The position numbers were made by a program, and so were the translations under genes. The notes beneath the pieces are model-generated. The model saw nothing but the letters and a program-made list of their open reading frames with translations, was not told the origin of the DNA and searched no databases. Positions 23,637 through 32,324 of a stretch of 50,203 bases of DNA are shown one piece after another. The stretch spans positions 1-50,203 of the forward strand of contig JAJPIA010000094.1 in the NCBI GenBank assembly GCA_021324975.1, read 5' to 3'. This DNA comes from Bacillota bacterium. Lineage in GTDB: Bacteria; Sysuimicrobiota; Sysuimicrobiia; Sysuimicrobiales; Segetimicrobiaceae. Positions within the stretch are counted from its first letter, which is position 1, and each line of letters opens with the position of its first letter.

Positions 23637-23832
23637 GGCGAACGAATGTCCACCATGTGCGCGCTTTGCTTCGCCGGTGAGCGTCTCCGCCCGCGGCATT
23701 TCACGTCGCCATGCGCGTCGCCGTGTCGAACAGTGACGCGGTACAGCACTCGTCCGCCGCCCCGCGGAAGAGGAACCGGCTCGGCGCGCTCCGTATCGTG
23801 CAATCGCGATTTCGCAAAGGGGCGGAGGCACG

Positions 23833-24447
23833 ATGACTCGACGATCGGCTTGGTGGATGGTCGTCGCGGCGGCCGGTGCGTGGTTGTTTGCGGCCGCGCC
23901 CGGCGACCTTGATGCACAGCCCGCGCCGAGCGCCACGCTGATCCGCGTTTACGCGGCGTTCGGCCCAGGCGCGCTGCGGCCGGGCGTGCTCGTGACGCGG
24001 CGGGTTTCCGGGGAGTGCTTCGCGGCGTCGATCGCGGATCAGGCCAGAGACGACGCCTGGCGGTGCATGAGCGGCAACGCCATCATGGATCCATGCTTTC
24101 AGGGATTCGAGGGCAGCGTGCCGGTGCTCGCGTGTCCGGAGACCCCGTGGTCCCCGAGGGTGACGCTGCTGCGCCCCACCAAGGTGCCGGCACGCGGGCA
24201 AGCCAACGAGTCGAACATCGGTCGCGGAATGCCGTGGGCCCTCGAGATCGGCGACGGCGCGCGCTGCACATTCTTGACCGGCGCCACCGCGGGTGTGGCC
24301 GGCATGCGCGTCAACTATGGATGCGTGGACGGCAAACGGAGCGTCATTGGCGACATAGATCGGACGCTCCCGCGGTGGCGGGTCTTTGTGGACCCCGGTA
24401 CGGGAGTGACGGTGCCATTACAAGATGTCGCTATCGCGTGGTACTAG
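23833..24447 (+). CDS. secreted protein of unknown function
   Basis: 204 residues. A signal peptide (WWMVVAAAGAWLFAAAPGDL) is followed by a mature domain with six cysteines (in GECF, RCMSG, DPCFQG, ACPETPW, RCTFL and GCVDG), suggesting up to three disulfides. Strings such as FEGSVPVLACPETPW and PWALEIGDGARCTFLTGAT recall secreted proteins of actinobacteria, but I cannot name a family. GGAGG lies about five bases before the ATG. It is convergent with the selenoprotein gene, whose stop codon is 123 bases away. Confidence 0.75.
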   Translation: MTRRSAWWMVVAAAGAWLFAAAPGDLDAQPAPSATLIRVYAAFGPGALRPGVLVTRRVSGECFAASIADQARDDAWRCMSGNAIMDPCFQGFEGSVPVLACPETPWSPRVTLLRPTKVPARGQANESNIGRGMPWALEIGDGARCTFLTGATAGVAGMRVNYGCVDGKRSVIGDIDRTLPRWRVFVDPGTGVTVPLQDVAIAWY

Positions 24448-24569
24448 TGCCGCGCCGCCGCGCTCCTTCAACACAACTACCGAGACGCCGGACGAGCGTA
24501 GTCGCGCGAAGTTTTTCGCGACCGTCGGGGGGCAGGCGCACGCCGGCCCCCCGAGCGCATGCGCTGCTA

Positions 24570-24818
24570 TCAGGCCCGGCTGGCGAAGAGGCCTTGGAGG
24601 ACCTCCTCGGGCTCCGGCCGCCGGCCCGTCTCCTTTTTCGAAAACACGAGACGCCCGTTTGCGGACACCTCGAATACCCCTCCTGAGGACGGGATCAAGC
24701 GCAGCGAGCGAACGTCTTGCGGCTTTTCTTTGAGGATCGACTCCGTCACACGGACGGCGTGGCCGAGGTACCCTCAACTCGTGCAGTATTCGATGGTCAC
24801 GTCGAGCTTATCTGCCAC
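24570..24818 (-). CDS. SelW/Rdx-like selenoprotein (in-frame UGA as Sec, CxxU)
   Basis: Reading through one UGA gives an 82-residue protein: start GTG 24818 (GGGGAGG seven bases upstream), UGA at 24776-24774 as residue 15, stop TGA at 24572-24570. The N-terminus is VTIEYCTSUGY: a beta-strand followed by Cys12-x-x-Sec15, the hallmark of the Rdx (SelW/SelT/SelH) thioredoxin-like family. The rest fits the small SelW fold, with GGVFEVSANGRLVFSKKETG as the two-strand hairpin and EEVLQGLFA as the last helix. A hairpin downstream of the UGA resembles a bacterial SECIS. The alternative is a pseudogene or a UGC-to-UGA error. No selA, selB or selC is in the window. Probable thiol-redox role in the cytosol. 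Confidence 0.8.
24743..24776 (-). promoter_or_regulatory. putative bacterial SECIS element
   Basis: After the UGA (24776-24774) and 16 intervening bases, CCGTC and GACGG form a 5-bp stem around the loop CGTGT (24757-24743). Distance to the loop (about 21 bases) and a G among the first two loop bases match the loose rules for bacterial SECIS hairpins that bind SelB. The stem is short, so this is suggestive only. Confidence 0.5.
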
Positions 24819-24900
24819 GTTTTCACCTCCCCAGGCGACGATATAATCCTCGTCTACATGTAACGTCCGGAAAGGCCCCCTGCATCCGGGGCGGCATGCG

Positions 24901-24929
24901 TTGACCTGCGCGCATCCGGAGCGCATAAT
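24901..24929 (+). promoter_or_regulatory. sigma-70 promoter, probably for the cold-shock-domain gene
   Basis: TTGACC (24901-24906), a 17-base spacer, and CATAAT (24924-24929) make a near-consensus promoter. The next plus-strand start codon is at 25340, so the mRNA leader would be about 400 bases. Confidence 0.6.
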
Positions 24930-25339
24930 TTGTGCAGGCGGTGAGGCCTGTTGCCCGGGATGGCGGGTCGGGCTGAAGACGCGGTTTGAGTCATGAGAGC
25001 CTGCCCCGGTCAGGGTTTGCATTCGTTGGGTGGGTCCGAGTACTCCGCGCAGCGGGAACTAGACCGGTCGATCCCTGGTCCGTCATTGGGCCTGGCGGGT
25101 CGTTCACGGGAGATCCGCGTTCGGACTTCGGTGTGACCGGCTGAACATGAAATGCGGCGAGAAGGGTGTAGGATTGCTTCCGATCGGGTATGTGTGTTCA
25201 TAGAGGCGAGCACGTGACACATCAACTACTCGGGCCTCGGTTTCTCCGTGGACCCACCACACATGAATGATTGATTGATTGTCCCTCATGAGGCGTCCTG
25301 GACGCGTATTAGCATACAGCGAGCATGGAGGTCATCACG
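24930..25339 (+). other. long untranslated leader or unannotated RNA
   Basis: The 410 bases between the promoter and the cold-shock-domain gene contain no convincing reading frame and no RNA family that I recognise. Cold-shock genes often carry long structured leaders, so a 5' UTR is the simplest reading; an independent small RNA is also possible. Confidence 0.35.
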
Positions 25340-25822
25340 ATGGCTCAGCAATTGGATCGAATCGAACAGATGCTTCGCGCGTTGTGCGCCCATTTGGGCG
25401 TACGCGAACGTGATCTGGAACAGATGGTGACATCTACCAACGGAGCCGACTCCGCAGTCGGCGACGGCCGCCGCTATATGGGCGTGGTGTCTCGCTTCGA
25501 GCATGGGTGGGGCTTTATCGAGTGCGAGGCCATGAACCGCAACTTCTTCGTGCACTACAGTGATATCGAAGGCACCGGCCTCCGGTCACTCGAAGCAGGC
25601 GAGGGGGTGTCGTTCGAGATCGCGCCTGGGAAAGACGGCCGCCCAAAGGCGGTCAAGGTCAAGCGCCATGGGAGCGCGCGATCGGCGCAGAGACCGGCGC
25701 GAATCGAAGCAATTCCCCGGCGGGCGCCGATCGCTTACACCAACGGCGACGAGGCGATGGACACGGAAGAGGACGCCGACGAGCAGGACATGCCGCAGCC
25801 GACCGGGCCGACGCTGCCCTAG
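25340..25822 (+). CDS. cold-shock-domain protein with extended ends
   Basis: 160 residues, longer than the 65-70 of a plain Csp. An N-terminal helix (QLDRIEQMLRALCAHLGV, possible coiled coil) precedes a cold-shock domain at about residues 45-107. RNP1 reads HGWGFIEC (usual KGFGFI) and RNP2 reads FFVHYSDI, so RNA or single-stranded DNA binding is expected. The C-terminal 50 residues are disordered, basic then acidic (DTEEDADEQD). The ATG at 25340 is preceded by GGAGG at eight bases; the ATG at 25325 overlaps that site and is less likely. A long leader and a good promoter lie upstream. Confidence 0.85.
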   Translation: MAQQLDRIEQMLRALCAHLGVRERDLEQMVTSTNGADSAVGDGRRYMGVVSRFEHGWGFIECEAMNRNFFVHYSDIEGTGLRSLEAGEGVSFEIAPGKDGRPKAVKVKRHGSARSAQRPARIEAIPRRAPIAYTNGDEAMDTEEDADEQDMPQPTGPTLP

Positions 25823-25901
25823 CCCGAGATTTCGCCCACCGTGCTACACTAACAGCGATTGCCAGGCGCCCCGCCGCTGCCGGCGAATTACGCCTGACAA
25901 C

Positions 25902-25977
25902 GGGCCCGTAGCTCAGTGGATAGAGCAGGGGACTCCTAAGCCTCTGGTCGGGGGTTCGATTCCCTCCGGGCCCGCCA
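25902..25977 (+). tRNA. tRNA-Arg (CCT)
   Basis: A 76-base cloverleaf: acceptor GGGCCCG with CGGGCCC, D-arm GCTCAGTGGATAGAGC, anticodon loop CTCCTAA (CCT, arginine AGG), T-arm GGGGGTTCGATTCCC, and CCA encoded at 25975-25977. A tyrosine-recombinase remnant lies 51 bases downstream, so this tRNA is a likely former integration site. Confidence 0.96.
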
Positions 25978-26027
25978 TATTTTTCAGGCCCTAGCGAAGG
26001 TGCCCAACTCCCGGAAGCCCCGTCTTG

Positions 26028-26162
26028 CTAATCCCTGCTAATCTGGGCCGCGAGCTGCGCGCTGGCTTGCTCCTCAAGGCCGGGCAGCATGTGGCTGTAC
26101 GTGTCGAGGGCGGTCGAGATCTGGGCGCGGCCCCCGGGGAGCTGCCGGGCTTCTCTTGAGAA
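26028..26162 (-). pseudogene. C-terminal remnant of a tyrosine recombinase (integrase)
   Basis: On the minus strand, 44 codons ending at TAG 26030-26028 read ...ISTALDTYSHMLPGLEEQ followed by ASAQLAAQISRD. This matches the end of phage-type integrases (usually 'SISTTLDTYSHVLPGLQ'), including the catalytic Tyr at 26099-26097. Upstream the frame closes at TAA (26165-26163) and the N-terminal and core catalytic domains are missing. Integrase genes typically sit beside the tRNA they integrate into, with the 3' end facing the tRNA, as here. I see the remnant directly; the history is inferred. Confidence 0.72.
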
Positions 26163-26467
26163 TTAGTCGTGCGAAGGCATGGAAGCGTCAGGTCGGGAAC
26201 GGGCGCCGCGACGGCGATGAGTCCGATTGGTAGTGTTACGCTGTTGGTATGCAGTTTCTGTAACGGAAGACTGAGAAGATACGCTCATCTGCATCGCTTT
26301 TCGCGGTCAAGGCGGCACTCGCCGCTACGTCGTCGAAAGGCAGGACGTTGCTCGCGTGAAGGGAATATCCGCCTCTTCACAGCGGACACCCGTGGCGCCC
26401 ATACGCGGACGTTGCCGCTTGGAACCAAAGTGAGGGCGGGACGTGAGAAAGTTACACGGTGCTGGCC
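26163..26467. other. intergenic, AT-richer, nothing recognised
   Basis: About 305 bases with lower GC than the flanking genes and no supported reading frame on either strand. It may be decayed mobile-element DNA linked to the integrase remnant. Confidence 0.45.
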
Positions 26468-28207
26468 CTAGTCGTTGAACTCGCGACCGGCTCGCACCTC
26501 CTTGACGTAACCGACACGAATGACGAAGTCGCCAAAGCGCTCGGCCGGGAGCCGCTCGGCGGCGTAGCGTCGAATGACCGGCGCGAGCGCGTCCAGGATC
26601 TGCGCCTCCCCCACGTTGTCCAGGAACAGCTTGTTGAGCCGCTGGCCGTGAAACCCGCCGCCGAGATACACGTTGTATCTGCCGGGCGCGCGCCCCGTGA
26701 ACCCGATCTCGGCGACGTACGGGCGCGAGCACCCGTTGGGGCAGCCGCTCATTCGAATGATAATAGGGTCGCGCTCGAGCCCGCACGATGACGCGATGGC
26801 CTCGAGCTTGGTGATGAGGGACGGGAGGTAGCGCTCGCTCTCCGCCATCGCCAGCCCGCACGTCGGCAGCGCGACGCACGCGACCGCGTGGCGGCGAAGG
26901 ACGCTCTGCCGCGCAGGATTCATGGCCCCATGCCCCTCAAGGATGCGCTCGATCTGGCTGCGGTGCTCGCTCGGGACGTTGGCCACGATCACGTTCTGGT
27001 TCGGCGTGAGGCGGAACTCGCCCGTGTGGATGCCCGCGATCTCGCGGAGGGCCGTCATCAATTGCAGGCCCTCGGCGTCTCGGACCCGCCCGTTTTCCAC
27101 GAAGACCGTGTAGTGCCAGTGGCCGTTCAGCGCCTTGGACCAGCCGTAGCGGTCGCTGTTGGTGTCGAACCGGAATGGCCTCGCGTCCGCGAGACGCCAG
27201 CCAAGGCGTCGATGCAGCTCGTCGCAGAACCACTCCAGCCCGCGGTCGTCGATCGTGTACTTCAGGCGCGCGTGCTTCCTGTCGACGCGATCGCCGTAGT
27301 CACGCTGGATGCCGACGACCTGTTCGGCAACCGCGACAACCCCCTCCGGGGCGCAAAATCCGATCACATCCGCAAGCCGCGGGTAGGTGGCGGGTTCGTT
27401 GTCGGTGCGCCCCATGCCGCCGCCGACGCTGACGTTGAAGCCCGCCAGCCGCTCGCCGTCGGCGATCGCGATGAACCCAAGGTCTTGCGTGTAGATGTCG
27501 ACGTCGTTGATCGGCGGCACGACCAGGGCCAGCTTGAACTTCCGGGGCAGGTACGTGCGGCCGTAGATGGGCTCCTCTTCACGGTCGCCGCCTGCGACCG
27601 GCGTTTCGTCCAACCAGATTTCGTGGTAGGCGCGTGTTCGCGGGAGCAGCGCGTCGCTGAGCTGCTTCGCCAGCGGATACACCTGTGCGTGGACTGCCGA
27701 CTGGTCGGGGTTCGGCGAGCACATCACGCCGCGATTGTCGTCGCCGCAGGCGCCGATCGTGTCCAGGAGCGTCGCGTTGATCCGCTGGATCGTTTCTTTC
27801 AGGTTCCGCTTCAGCACGCCGTGGAATTGAAACGTCTGCCGCGTCGTGAGCCGGAGGGTGCGGTCGGCGTGTTCGCGCGCCAGCGCGTCCAGCTTGAGCC
27901 ACTGGTCGGGCCGGCACGTGCCGCCGGGCAGGCGCACGCGCACCATGAACTGGTACGCGGGCTCCAATTTCTGCCGGCGCCGCTCGGCGCGAAGATCGCG
28001 GTCGTCCTGCTGGTAGACCCCATGGAATTTGAGAATCTGCGGCGCCTCATCCCCGGGAATCGCACCGGTCAGCGGGTCGACCAGGCCCTCCGCGATGGAG
28101 CCGCGGAGGTAGCGGCTCTCGGCTTTGATCGTCTCGTTGGGGTGCAACCGTTCCAAGGGTTGGCTGAGGTCCCGGCTCCGGTCCGTGCCACGATGCGCCG
28201 TCGTCAT
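26468..28207 (-). CDS. cysI: sulfite reductase hemoprotein beta-component
   Basis: Sirohaem and Fe4S4 enzyme that reduces sulfite to sulfide with six electrons, 579 residues, close to the family norm. Cofactor cysteines are visible as [16 protein letters not shown] and [10 protein letters not shown]. Other landmarks are [48 protein letters not shown] and [15 protein letters not shown] 28207 has GGAG about eight bases upstream; the open frame to 28297 lies inside the end of cysJ. The gap after cysJ is 13 bases, so the subunits are co-transcribed, downstream of the sirohaem genes. Confidence 0.95.
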   Translation of the reverse strand: MTTAHRGTDRSRDLSQPLERLHPNETIKAESRYLRGSIAEGLVDPLTGAIPGDEAPQILKFHGVYQQDDRDLRAERRRQKLEPAYQFMVRVRLPGGTCRPDQWLKLDALAREHADRTLRLTTRQTFQFHGVLKRNLKETIQRINATLLDTIGACGDDNRGVMCSPNPDQSAVHAQVYPLAKQLSDALLPRTRAYHEIWLDETPVAGGDREEEPIYGRTYLPRKFKLALVVPPINDVDIYTQDLGFIAIADGERLAGFNVSVGGGMGRTDNEPATYPRLADVIGFCAPEGVVAVAEQVVGIQRDYGDRVDRKHARLKYTIDDRGLEWFCDELHRRLGWRLADARPFRFDTNSDRYGWSKALNGHWHYTVFVENGRVRDAEGLQLMTALREIAGIHTGEFRLTPNQNVIVANVPSEHRSQIERILEGHGAMNPARQSVLRRHAVACVALPTCGLAMAESERYLPSLITKLEAIASSCGLERDPIIIRMSGCPNGCSRPYVAEIGFTGRAPGRYNVYLGGGFHGQRLNKLFLDNVGEAQILDALAPVIRRYAAERLPAERFGDFVIRVGYVKEVRAGREFND

Positions 28208-28220
28208 CGTCGCTCTCCGT

Positions 28221-30116
28221 TCAGTAGACGTCGCGTTGATAGCGTCGTTCCCGCTGCAGGCCCTTGACGTACTCCTCCGCGCACGCATGCTCCACATGTC
28301 CCTGCCGCTCCACGATCGCGATCAGCGCCTCGTGGACGGACGGAGCCAAGCGGTCCGCGCTCCCGCACACGTAGAGGTGGGCGCCGTCCTGGAGCCACGC
28401 GTAGACGTCGCGCGCCGCCTCCAGCAGGCGGTGCTGCACGTACATCTTCTCCGGCTGGTCCCGCGAGAACGCCACGTCCATGCGGCTGAGTGCGCCCTCG
28501 CGGAGCGCGCGCTGCCACTCGAGCTGGTAGAGGAAGTCGGTGCGGAAGCGGCGATCCCCGAACAGCAGCCAGCTGCGCCCGGTTGCCCCGATGGCCTGCC
28601 GTTCCTGGACGAACGCGCGGAACGGGGCCACGCCGGTGCCCGCGCCGATCATGATGATGGGCGCCGCGGGGTCTCGGGGCAGCCGAAAGTGCTCGCTCCG
28701 CTCGACGTATACGGGGACGCTCTCACCCACGGCGCGCCGCTCCGCGAGATACGCGGATGCCACTCCTTTGTGTAGCCGCGCGTGCGTCTGGTAGCGCACG
28801 ACGTCGACCGTGAGGTGCGCCTCGTCTGGATACACCGTCAAGCTCGAGGCGACTGAGTAGAGCCGGGGTTCGAGCTTCCGGAGCATGCCGACGAACGCCG
28901 CGCCCTGGAGTCCTTTCACGGGGAACGCGGCGACGACATCGATGATCCGCCGCCCGGCCAGGTACGCTCTGAGACGGCTCTGCTCGTCCGGCCGGCTCAA
29001 CGCGCGAAGCGCTTCCGCCTGGGCAGCATCGCCGTAGCGCGCGACGAAGCGCGGCGTCAGCGTGGTGATTTCATAGTCCGTCGTCAGCGCCCGCGCCAGC
29101 GTGGTCTCGCCCGCGGCACCCGCGACCGCTTCGTCCGGGTTCAGGGCGAGCGTCTCGATCAACTCGTTGACGAGCGCGGGGTCGTTTTCGGCCACAACGC
29201 CGAGCGAGTCCCCGGGCTCATAGATCAACCCGGAGCTGCGGAGCGAGAGTTCGAGGTGTCGCGTCTCCTTATCCGAGCCGCGACCGTTCAACACGAGGCT
29301 GTCGACCATCTCGGCCGGGAACGGCCTCCGGCGGTCGTACGACGGAGCGGCGGGTTCCGTCGCCGGGGCATCGGGGACTAGCGTTCGAACAACGGCCCGT
29401 GCGCCCGACCCGTTGCCGGCCCCGTCCGCCGGCGCACTGCCGTTCGACGTGAGGCGGCCGAGCACTGCCTCCATCCAGGCCTCGGCCGGGTCCTCGTAGT
29501 CGGTGTCGCAGTCGACGCGATCGAGCAACCGGCGGGCTCCGAGCTCTTCCAACCGGCGATCGAAGTCCTTGGCCGTCTGGCAGAAGTGTTCGTAGCTGGA
29601 GTCGCCGAGACCCAGCACGGCAAACGTCGTGCCCTCGAGCCGTGGCGCCTTTCGGCTGTGGAGGAATTCGTAGAAGCCGGCCGCGGGGTCGGGAGGCGCG
29701 CCGTCGCCGTGGGTGGCCGTCACCACGACGAGGCGGGTGACGCTCTTCAGCTCCTGGGATCGAAACATGGCCATATCGACGGCGCGCGCCGAGAGACCGC
29801 AAGCGGTGGCGAATTCGCCCAAGCGCTTCGCTACCGCTGCGGCATGACCGGTCTCCGACCCGTAGAGGATCGTGATCGGCTCAGCGGCAAGTGGCGCGGT
29901 GGACGGTGCCGCCGGGACGTCGGCGCGTCCCTGCAGCGCAACCCCCGCCAGGTAACCGCTGATCCACAGCGCTTCCTCGCGGGACAGCGTTTCAAGGAGT
30001 GCCTCGAGTTGTCCGGCGTGCCCAGCCGTGAGCGGAACCCCCGGCCCGAGGAGCACGCCAGGTGCCTGACCAGGCCGGCGCAGCGCGGAGTCTCCCAGGG
30101 TGTCGCTCCTCCTCAT
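28221..30116 (-). CDS. cysJ: sulfite reductase [NADPH] flavoprotein alpha-component
   Basis: Diflavin reductase of 631 residues passing electrons from NADPH through FAD and FMN to CysI. Domains in order: N-terminal extension, flavodoxin-like FMN domain (about 78-225, with [12 protein letters not shown] and [11 protein letters not shown]), FAD domain (about 270-480, with [14 protein letters not shown] and RLYSVASSL), and NADPH domain (about 490-631, with [14 protein letters not shown] and [11 protein letters not shown]). It ends with the family's aromatic residue (DVY). Its ATG overlaps the stop of the methyltransferase gene as ATGA, so translation is probably coupled. Confidence 0.95.
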   Translation of the reverse strand: MRRSDTLGDSALRRPGQAPGVLLGPGVPLTAGHAGQLEALLETLSREEALWISGYLAGVALQGRADVPAAPSTAPLAAEPITILYGSETGHAAAVAKRLGEFATACGLSARAVDMAMFRSQELKSVTRLVVVTATHGDGAPPDPAAGFYEFLHSRKAPRLEGTTFAVLGLGDSSYEHFCQTAKDFDRRLEELGARRLLDRVDCDTDYEDPAEAWMEAVLGRLTSNGSAPADGAGNGSGARAVVRTLVPDAPATEPAAPSYDRRRPFPAEMVDSLVLNGRGSDKETRHLELSLRSSGLIYEPGDSLGVVAENDPALVNELIETLALNPDEAVAGAAGETTLARALTTDYEITTLTPRFVARYGDAAQAEALRALSRPDEQSRLRAYLAGRRIIDVVAAFPVKGLQGAAFVGMLRKLEPRLYSVASSLTVYPDEAHLTVDVVRYQTHARLHKGVASAYLAERRAVGESVPVYVERSEHFRLPRDPAAPIIMIGAGTGVAPFRAFVQERQAIGATGRSWLLFGDRRFRTDFLYQLEWQRALREGALSRMDVAFSRDQPEKMYVQHRLLEAARDVYAWLQDGAHLYVCGSADRLAPSVHEALIAIVERQGHVEHACAEEYVKGLQRERRYQRDVY

Positions 30117-31027
30117 ACTTCTTCAGACCATCGCCCGCGGCATGCGGCCGGGGCCGGCACCGGAAGCCTCGTACGGGCGGGCACGACTGATCGGGCATCG
30201 AGCAGTGCGTGCGATCGCGGCGCGGGCGGGATCGGGATCGCGCTCGGGCTCGGGGAATCCCCGGGAATGCGGCGTTCGGGCGCGAACCAACGCAACGTCT
30301 GCCCCAGGCGCGCCACGTCCCCGACGATGAGCACGGTGGGCGCCGGCAGCGCCGCTGCGCCCACACGCTGCGCAATCGTCCCGAGCGTGCCGGTGATGGT
30401 GATCTGCCGCGGGGTCGTCCCGACGCTCACAACCGCCGCCGGTGTGCGGACGTCGCGCCCGTGAGCGATCAAGCACCGGCACGTCTCGGGAAGCGTCCGC
30501 AGGCCCATGAGCACCACCAGCACGGGCATTCGCGCCAGCGCGCTCCAATCGAGAGCCGGCCGGTTGCCGCCCACCTGGCCCGTGACGACCGCGAAGGCGG
30601 AGCCGTGCCGCCGGTGGGTGACGGGGATGCCCGCGTACGCCGGCACCGCGATCGCCGCGGTCACGCCCGGGACCACCTCAAAGCGAACGCCGGCGGAGCG
30701 CAGCGCTTCGCACTCTTCGCCGCCGCGGCCAAACACGAAGGGATCCCCTCCCTTGAGCCGTACGACGGTCGACCCCGCGCGGGCGCGGTCGATCAACAAG
30801 GCATTGATTTGATCCTGGCGTAGCGTGTGGTGCCCCGGTCGCTTGCCCGCGTAAATGAGCTCCGCCGCGTGCGGGGCTTCCCGGACGAGTGTCGGGTGGG
30901 CGAGCCGATCGTAGACGACCACGTCCGAGGCGCGGAGGACCTCGAGCCCGCGCACGGTGATCAATTTGGGATCGCCGGGGCCGGCGCCGACAAGATAGAC
31001 CGTGCCGGGCCGCACCGCGCCGGTCAT
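30113..31027 (-). CDS. cobA: uroporphyrinogen-III C-methyltransferase
   Basis: SAM-dependent enzyme that methylates uroporphyrinogen III twice to precorrin-2, the first step of sirohaem synthesis, here serving CysI. About 304 residues, a little longer than the usual 260 because of a basic C-terminal tail. Signatures: [49 protein letters not shown] and [13 protein letters not shown]. The start is ATG 31027. The gene overlaps cysJ by 4 bases and follows the precorrin-2 dehydrogenase gene by 85 bases. Confidence 0.93.
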   Translation of the reverse strand: MTGAVRPGTVYLVGAGPGDPKLITVRGLEVLRASDVVVYDRLAHPTLVREAPHAAELIYAGKRPGHHTLRQDQINALLIDRARAGSTVVRLKGGDPFVFGRGGEECEALRSAGVRFEVVPGVTAAIAVPAYAGIPVTHRRHGSAFAVVTGQVGGNRPALDWSALARMPVLVVLMGLRTLPETCRCLIAHGRDVRTPAAVVSVGTTPRQITITGTLGTIAQRVGAAALPAPTVLIVGDVARLGQTLRWFAPERRIPGDSPSPSAIPIPPAPRSHALLDARSVVPARTRLPVPAPAACRGRWSEEV

Positions 31028-31112
31028 GGATCCTGCTCCGGAGACCGCGCTTTGCACGGTAACGTTGGAGATGACACGGTGCCGGCACCCGTGACGCTGC
31101 CCGTGACCGGCA

Positions 31113-31754
31113 TTACCGGTCCGCTCCCGCGCGGACCAACGATGCGAGCCGCTCTCGCGCTCCCGCCGCGTCGCCGCGTCGCACATGGTCGAGCGCATCC
31201 GAATCAACGAGGCGGTACCACAAGGCTGCGCGGCGAGCGGGATCAGGCTCGCGTGCCGTGACCGCGGGCCGCAGCTCGCCCAGGATCTCGAGGAGAACCC
31301 CGTACTCCGGGCCGACGAGCTTGGCGATGCGGTTTCGCAGGCGGACGGCGAGCGCGGGGCTCTTGCCGGCGGTAGAGACGGCGATGGCGAGTTCGCCCTG
31401 GCGATGGATGGCCGGCGCGATGAAATGACAGTGCGGGGCGTCGTCCACGGCGTTGACGAGGACACGTTCGTCGGTGGCTTCATCCCACACGGCTGAGTGC
31501 GTCCCACGGTCGCCCGCGGCGATCGCCAGGAACGCTCCTTTGAGATCACCGCGCCGGTACGCGCGCCTGATGATCTCGACGCGTCCCTCCGAAGCGAGGG
31601 CATGCAGCGGGGGCGTGACCGAGTCGGCGATCACCACGACGCGTGCCCTCGCCTCCAACAATCCAAGAGCTTTTTGATGGGCGACCGGTCCACCGCCCAC
31701 CACGACACAGCGCCGTCCGGCGAGGTCAAGCGCGACGGGATAGTAACGGCTCAC
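31113..31754 (-). CDS. cysG: precorrin-2 dehydrogenase / sirohydrochlorin ferrochelatase
   Basis: 213 residues matching the N-terminal half of CysG (CysG-B, SirC/Met8p type), which oxidises precorrin-2 with NAD and in many cases inserts iron to make sirohaem. It begins [20 protein letters not shown], an NAD-binding fold, followed by [20 protein letters not shown] and ISTAGKSPA-like [19 protein letters not shown]. The start is GTG 31754, which overlaps the stop of a small upstream frame as GTGA; its own ribosome site is weak, so coupling is plausible. It is the first large gene of the sulfite operon. Confidence 0.92.
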   Translation of the reverse strand: MSRYYPVALDLAGRRCVVVGGGPVAHQKALGLLEARARVVVIADSVTPPLHALASEGRVEIIRRAYRRGDLKGAFLAIAAGDRGTHSAVWDEATDERVLVNAVDDAPHCHFIAPAIHRQGELAIAVSTAGKSPALAVRLRNRIAKLVGPEYGVLLEILGELRPAVTAREPDPARRAALWYRLVDSDALDHVRRGDAAGARERLASLVRAGADR

Positions 31755-31885
31755 CGGCGATCGCTTCCTGCGAGCCCAGCGCGCTCGTGCCGGTCGAGGC
31801 CCGGGCGGCGGAGCGACGGTCGAATGACGCAGGATGGACGGAAGCTCGCGGAGGCACGCTCCGCGTCGGGTCGCGGCAAATCCAT
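31751..31885 (-). CDS. putative 44-residue leader ORF of the sulfite operon
   Basis: ATG 31885 is preceded by GGAGG at five bases. The frame of 44 codons starts MDLPRPDAERASASFRPSC and ends with a TGA that overlaps the GTG start of the precorrin-2 dehydrogenase (GTGA). The peptide is Arg- and Pro-rich with one Cys and matches no family I know. Its strong ribosome site, in an operon whose first large gene has a poor one, suggests translational coupling or a regulatory leader peptide. It may also be chance. The promoter at 32085-32057 would transcribe it. Confidence 0.45.
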   Translation of the reverse strand: MDLPRPDAERASASFRPSCVIRPSLRRPGLDRHERAGLAGSDRR

Positions 31886-31901
31886 GGGATCCTCCCGTGC
31901 G

Positions 31902-31919
31902 CAGGCGACAAATCGCCTG
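31902..31919 (-). promoter_or_regulatory. leader hairpin before the putative leader ORF
   Basis: CAGGCGA and TCGCCTG form a 7-bp stem with a 4-base loop about 7 bases upstream of the GGAGG ribosome site of the 44-codon frame. It has no T-tract. A regulatory role is possible but unproven. Confidence 0.35.
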
Positions 31920-32056
31920 GCACTGTATGTCTAGCCGGAACGGCGAAGACGGCGGAGGAAGTCTGCTACGCGAGGACGACCCGGACGCAGGCAGGCTGCC
32001 TCCGCCGGGTACACATGCAGTGCGCGAGGAACGCTCGGTGATTCATTCTGTGCGGC

Positions 32057-32085
32057 AATGTACAGAACGGTCCGGGCATTGTCAA
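32057..32085 (-). promoter_or_regulatory. sigma-70 promoter of the sirohaem/sulfite reductase operon
   Basis: On the minus strand TTGACA (32085-32080), a 17-base spacer, and TACATT (32062-32057). Transcription would begin near 32050 and run through a leader of about 165 bases to the 44-codon frame, then to the sirohaem genes, cysJ and cysI. Confidence 0.75.
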
Positions 32086-32324
32086 GCGCGCGAATCAACT
32101 TTGTAATTGCTCAATGATTTTGTCCTCCGCTAACTGCTCAGTGATTCTGTCACCCTGGGGCCATGAACAGGGGGAGAGTCACCTTGAGCAAGCGGGTTCG
32201 TAGCGAGCACTACGTGTGCGGTGCAGCACGCATCAAGACCCCGGCGCGCTCCATTCGTAGAGCACGTTGGGTTCGCGCTCTTGGTTGTTCGATCCGTCGG
32301 TGAGCTTCACGGGAACGAATCCAT
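32086..32324. mobile_element. possible insertion-sequence scar with direct repeats
   Basis: Two copies of a 17-base motif, TGCTCAATGATTTTGTC (32107-32123) and TGCTCAGTGATTCTGTC (32134-32150), differ at two positions and lie 27 bases apart. They are in an AT-rich patch followed by an ATG (32163) with the Met-Asn-Arg-Gly start of a 46-codon frame. Repeated TGATTTTGTC-type motifs before a transposase start recall the ends of some IS families (IS1202/ISNCY-like, from memory). No transposase core follows. The -35 box of the sulfite operon promoter abuts this patch. Confidence 0.35.

Noticed and set aside
24418-24777. 119-codon minus-strand frame overlapping the selenoprotein gene
   Set aside because: Arg/Pro-rich composition typical of a shadow frame. 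The selenoprotein reading of the same strand gives a recognisable fold and motif.
24819-25339. Possible tRNA-Sec (selC) near the selenoprotein gene
   Set aside because: No T-arm GGTTCRANTCC and no UCA anticodon arm were found in the interval. Only three tRNAs are visible in the window.
32163-32303. 46-codon frame as an intact transposase
   Set aside because: Only the Met-Asn-Arg-Gly start suggests a transposase; the remainder has no DDE or HTH pattern.
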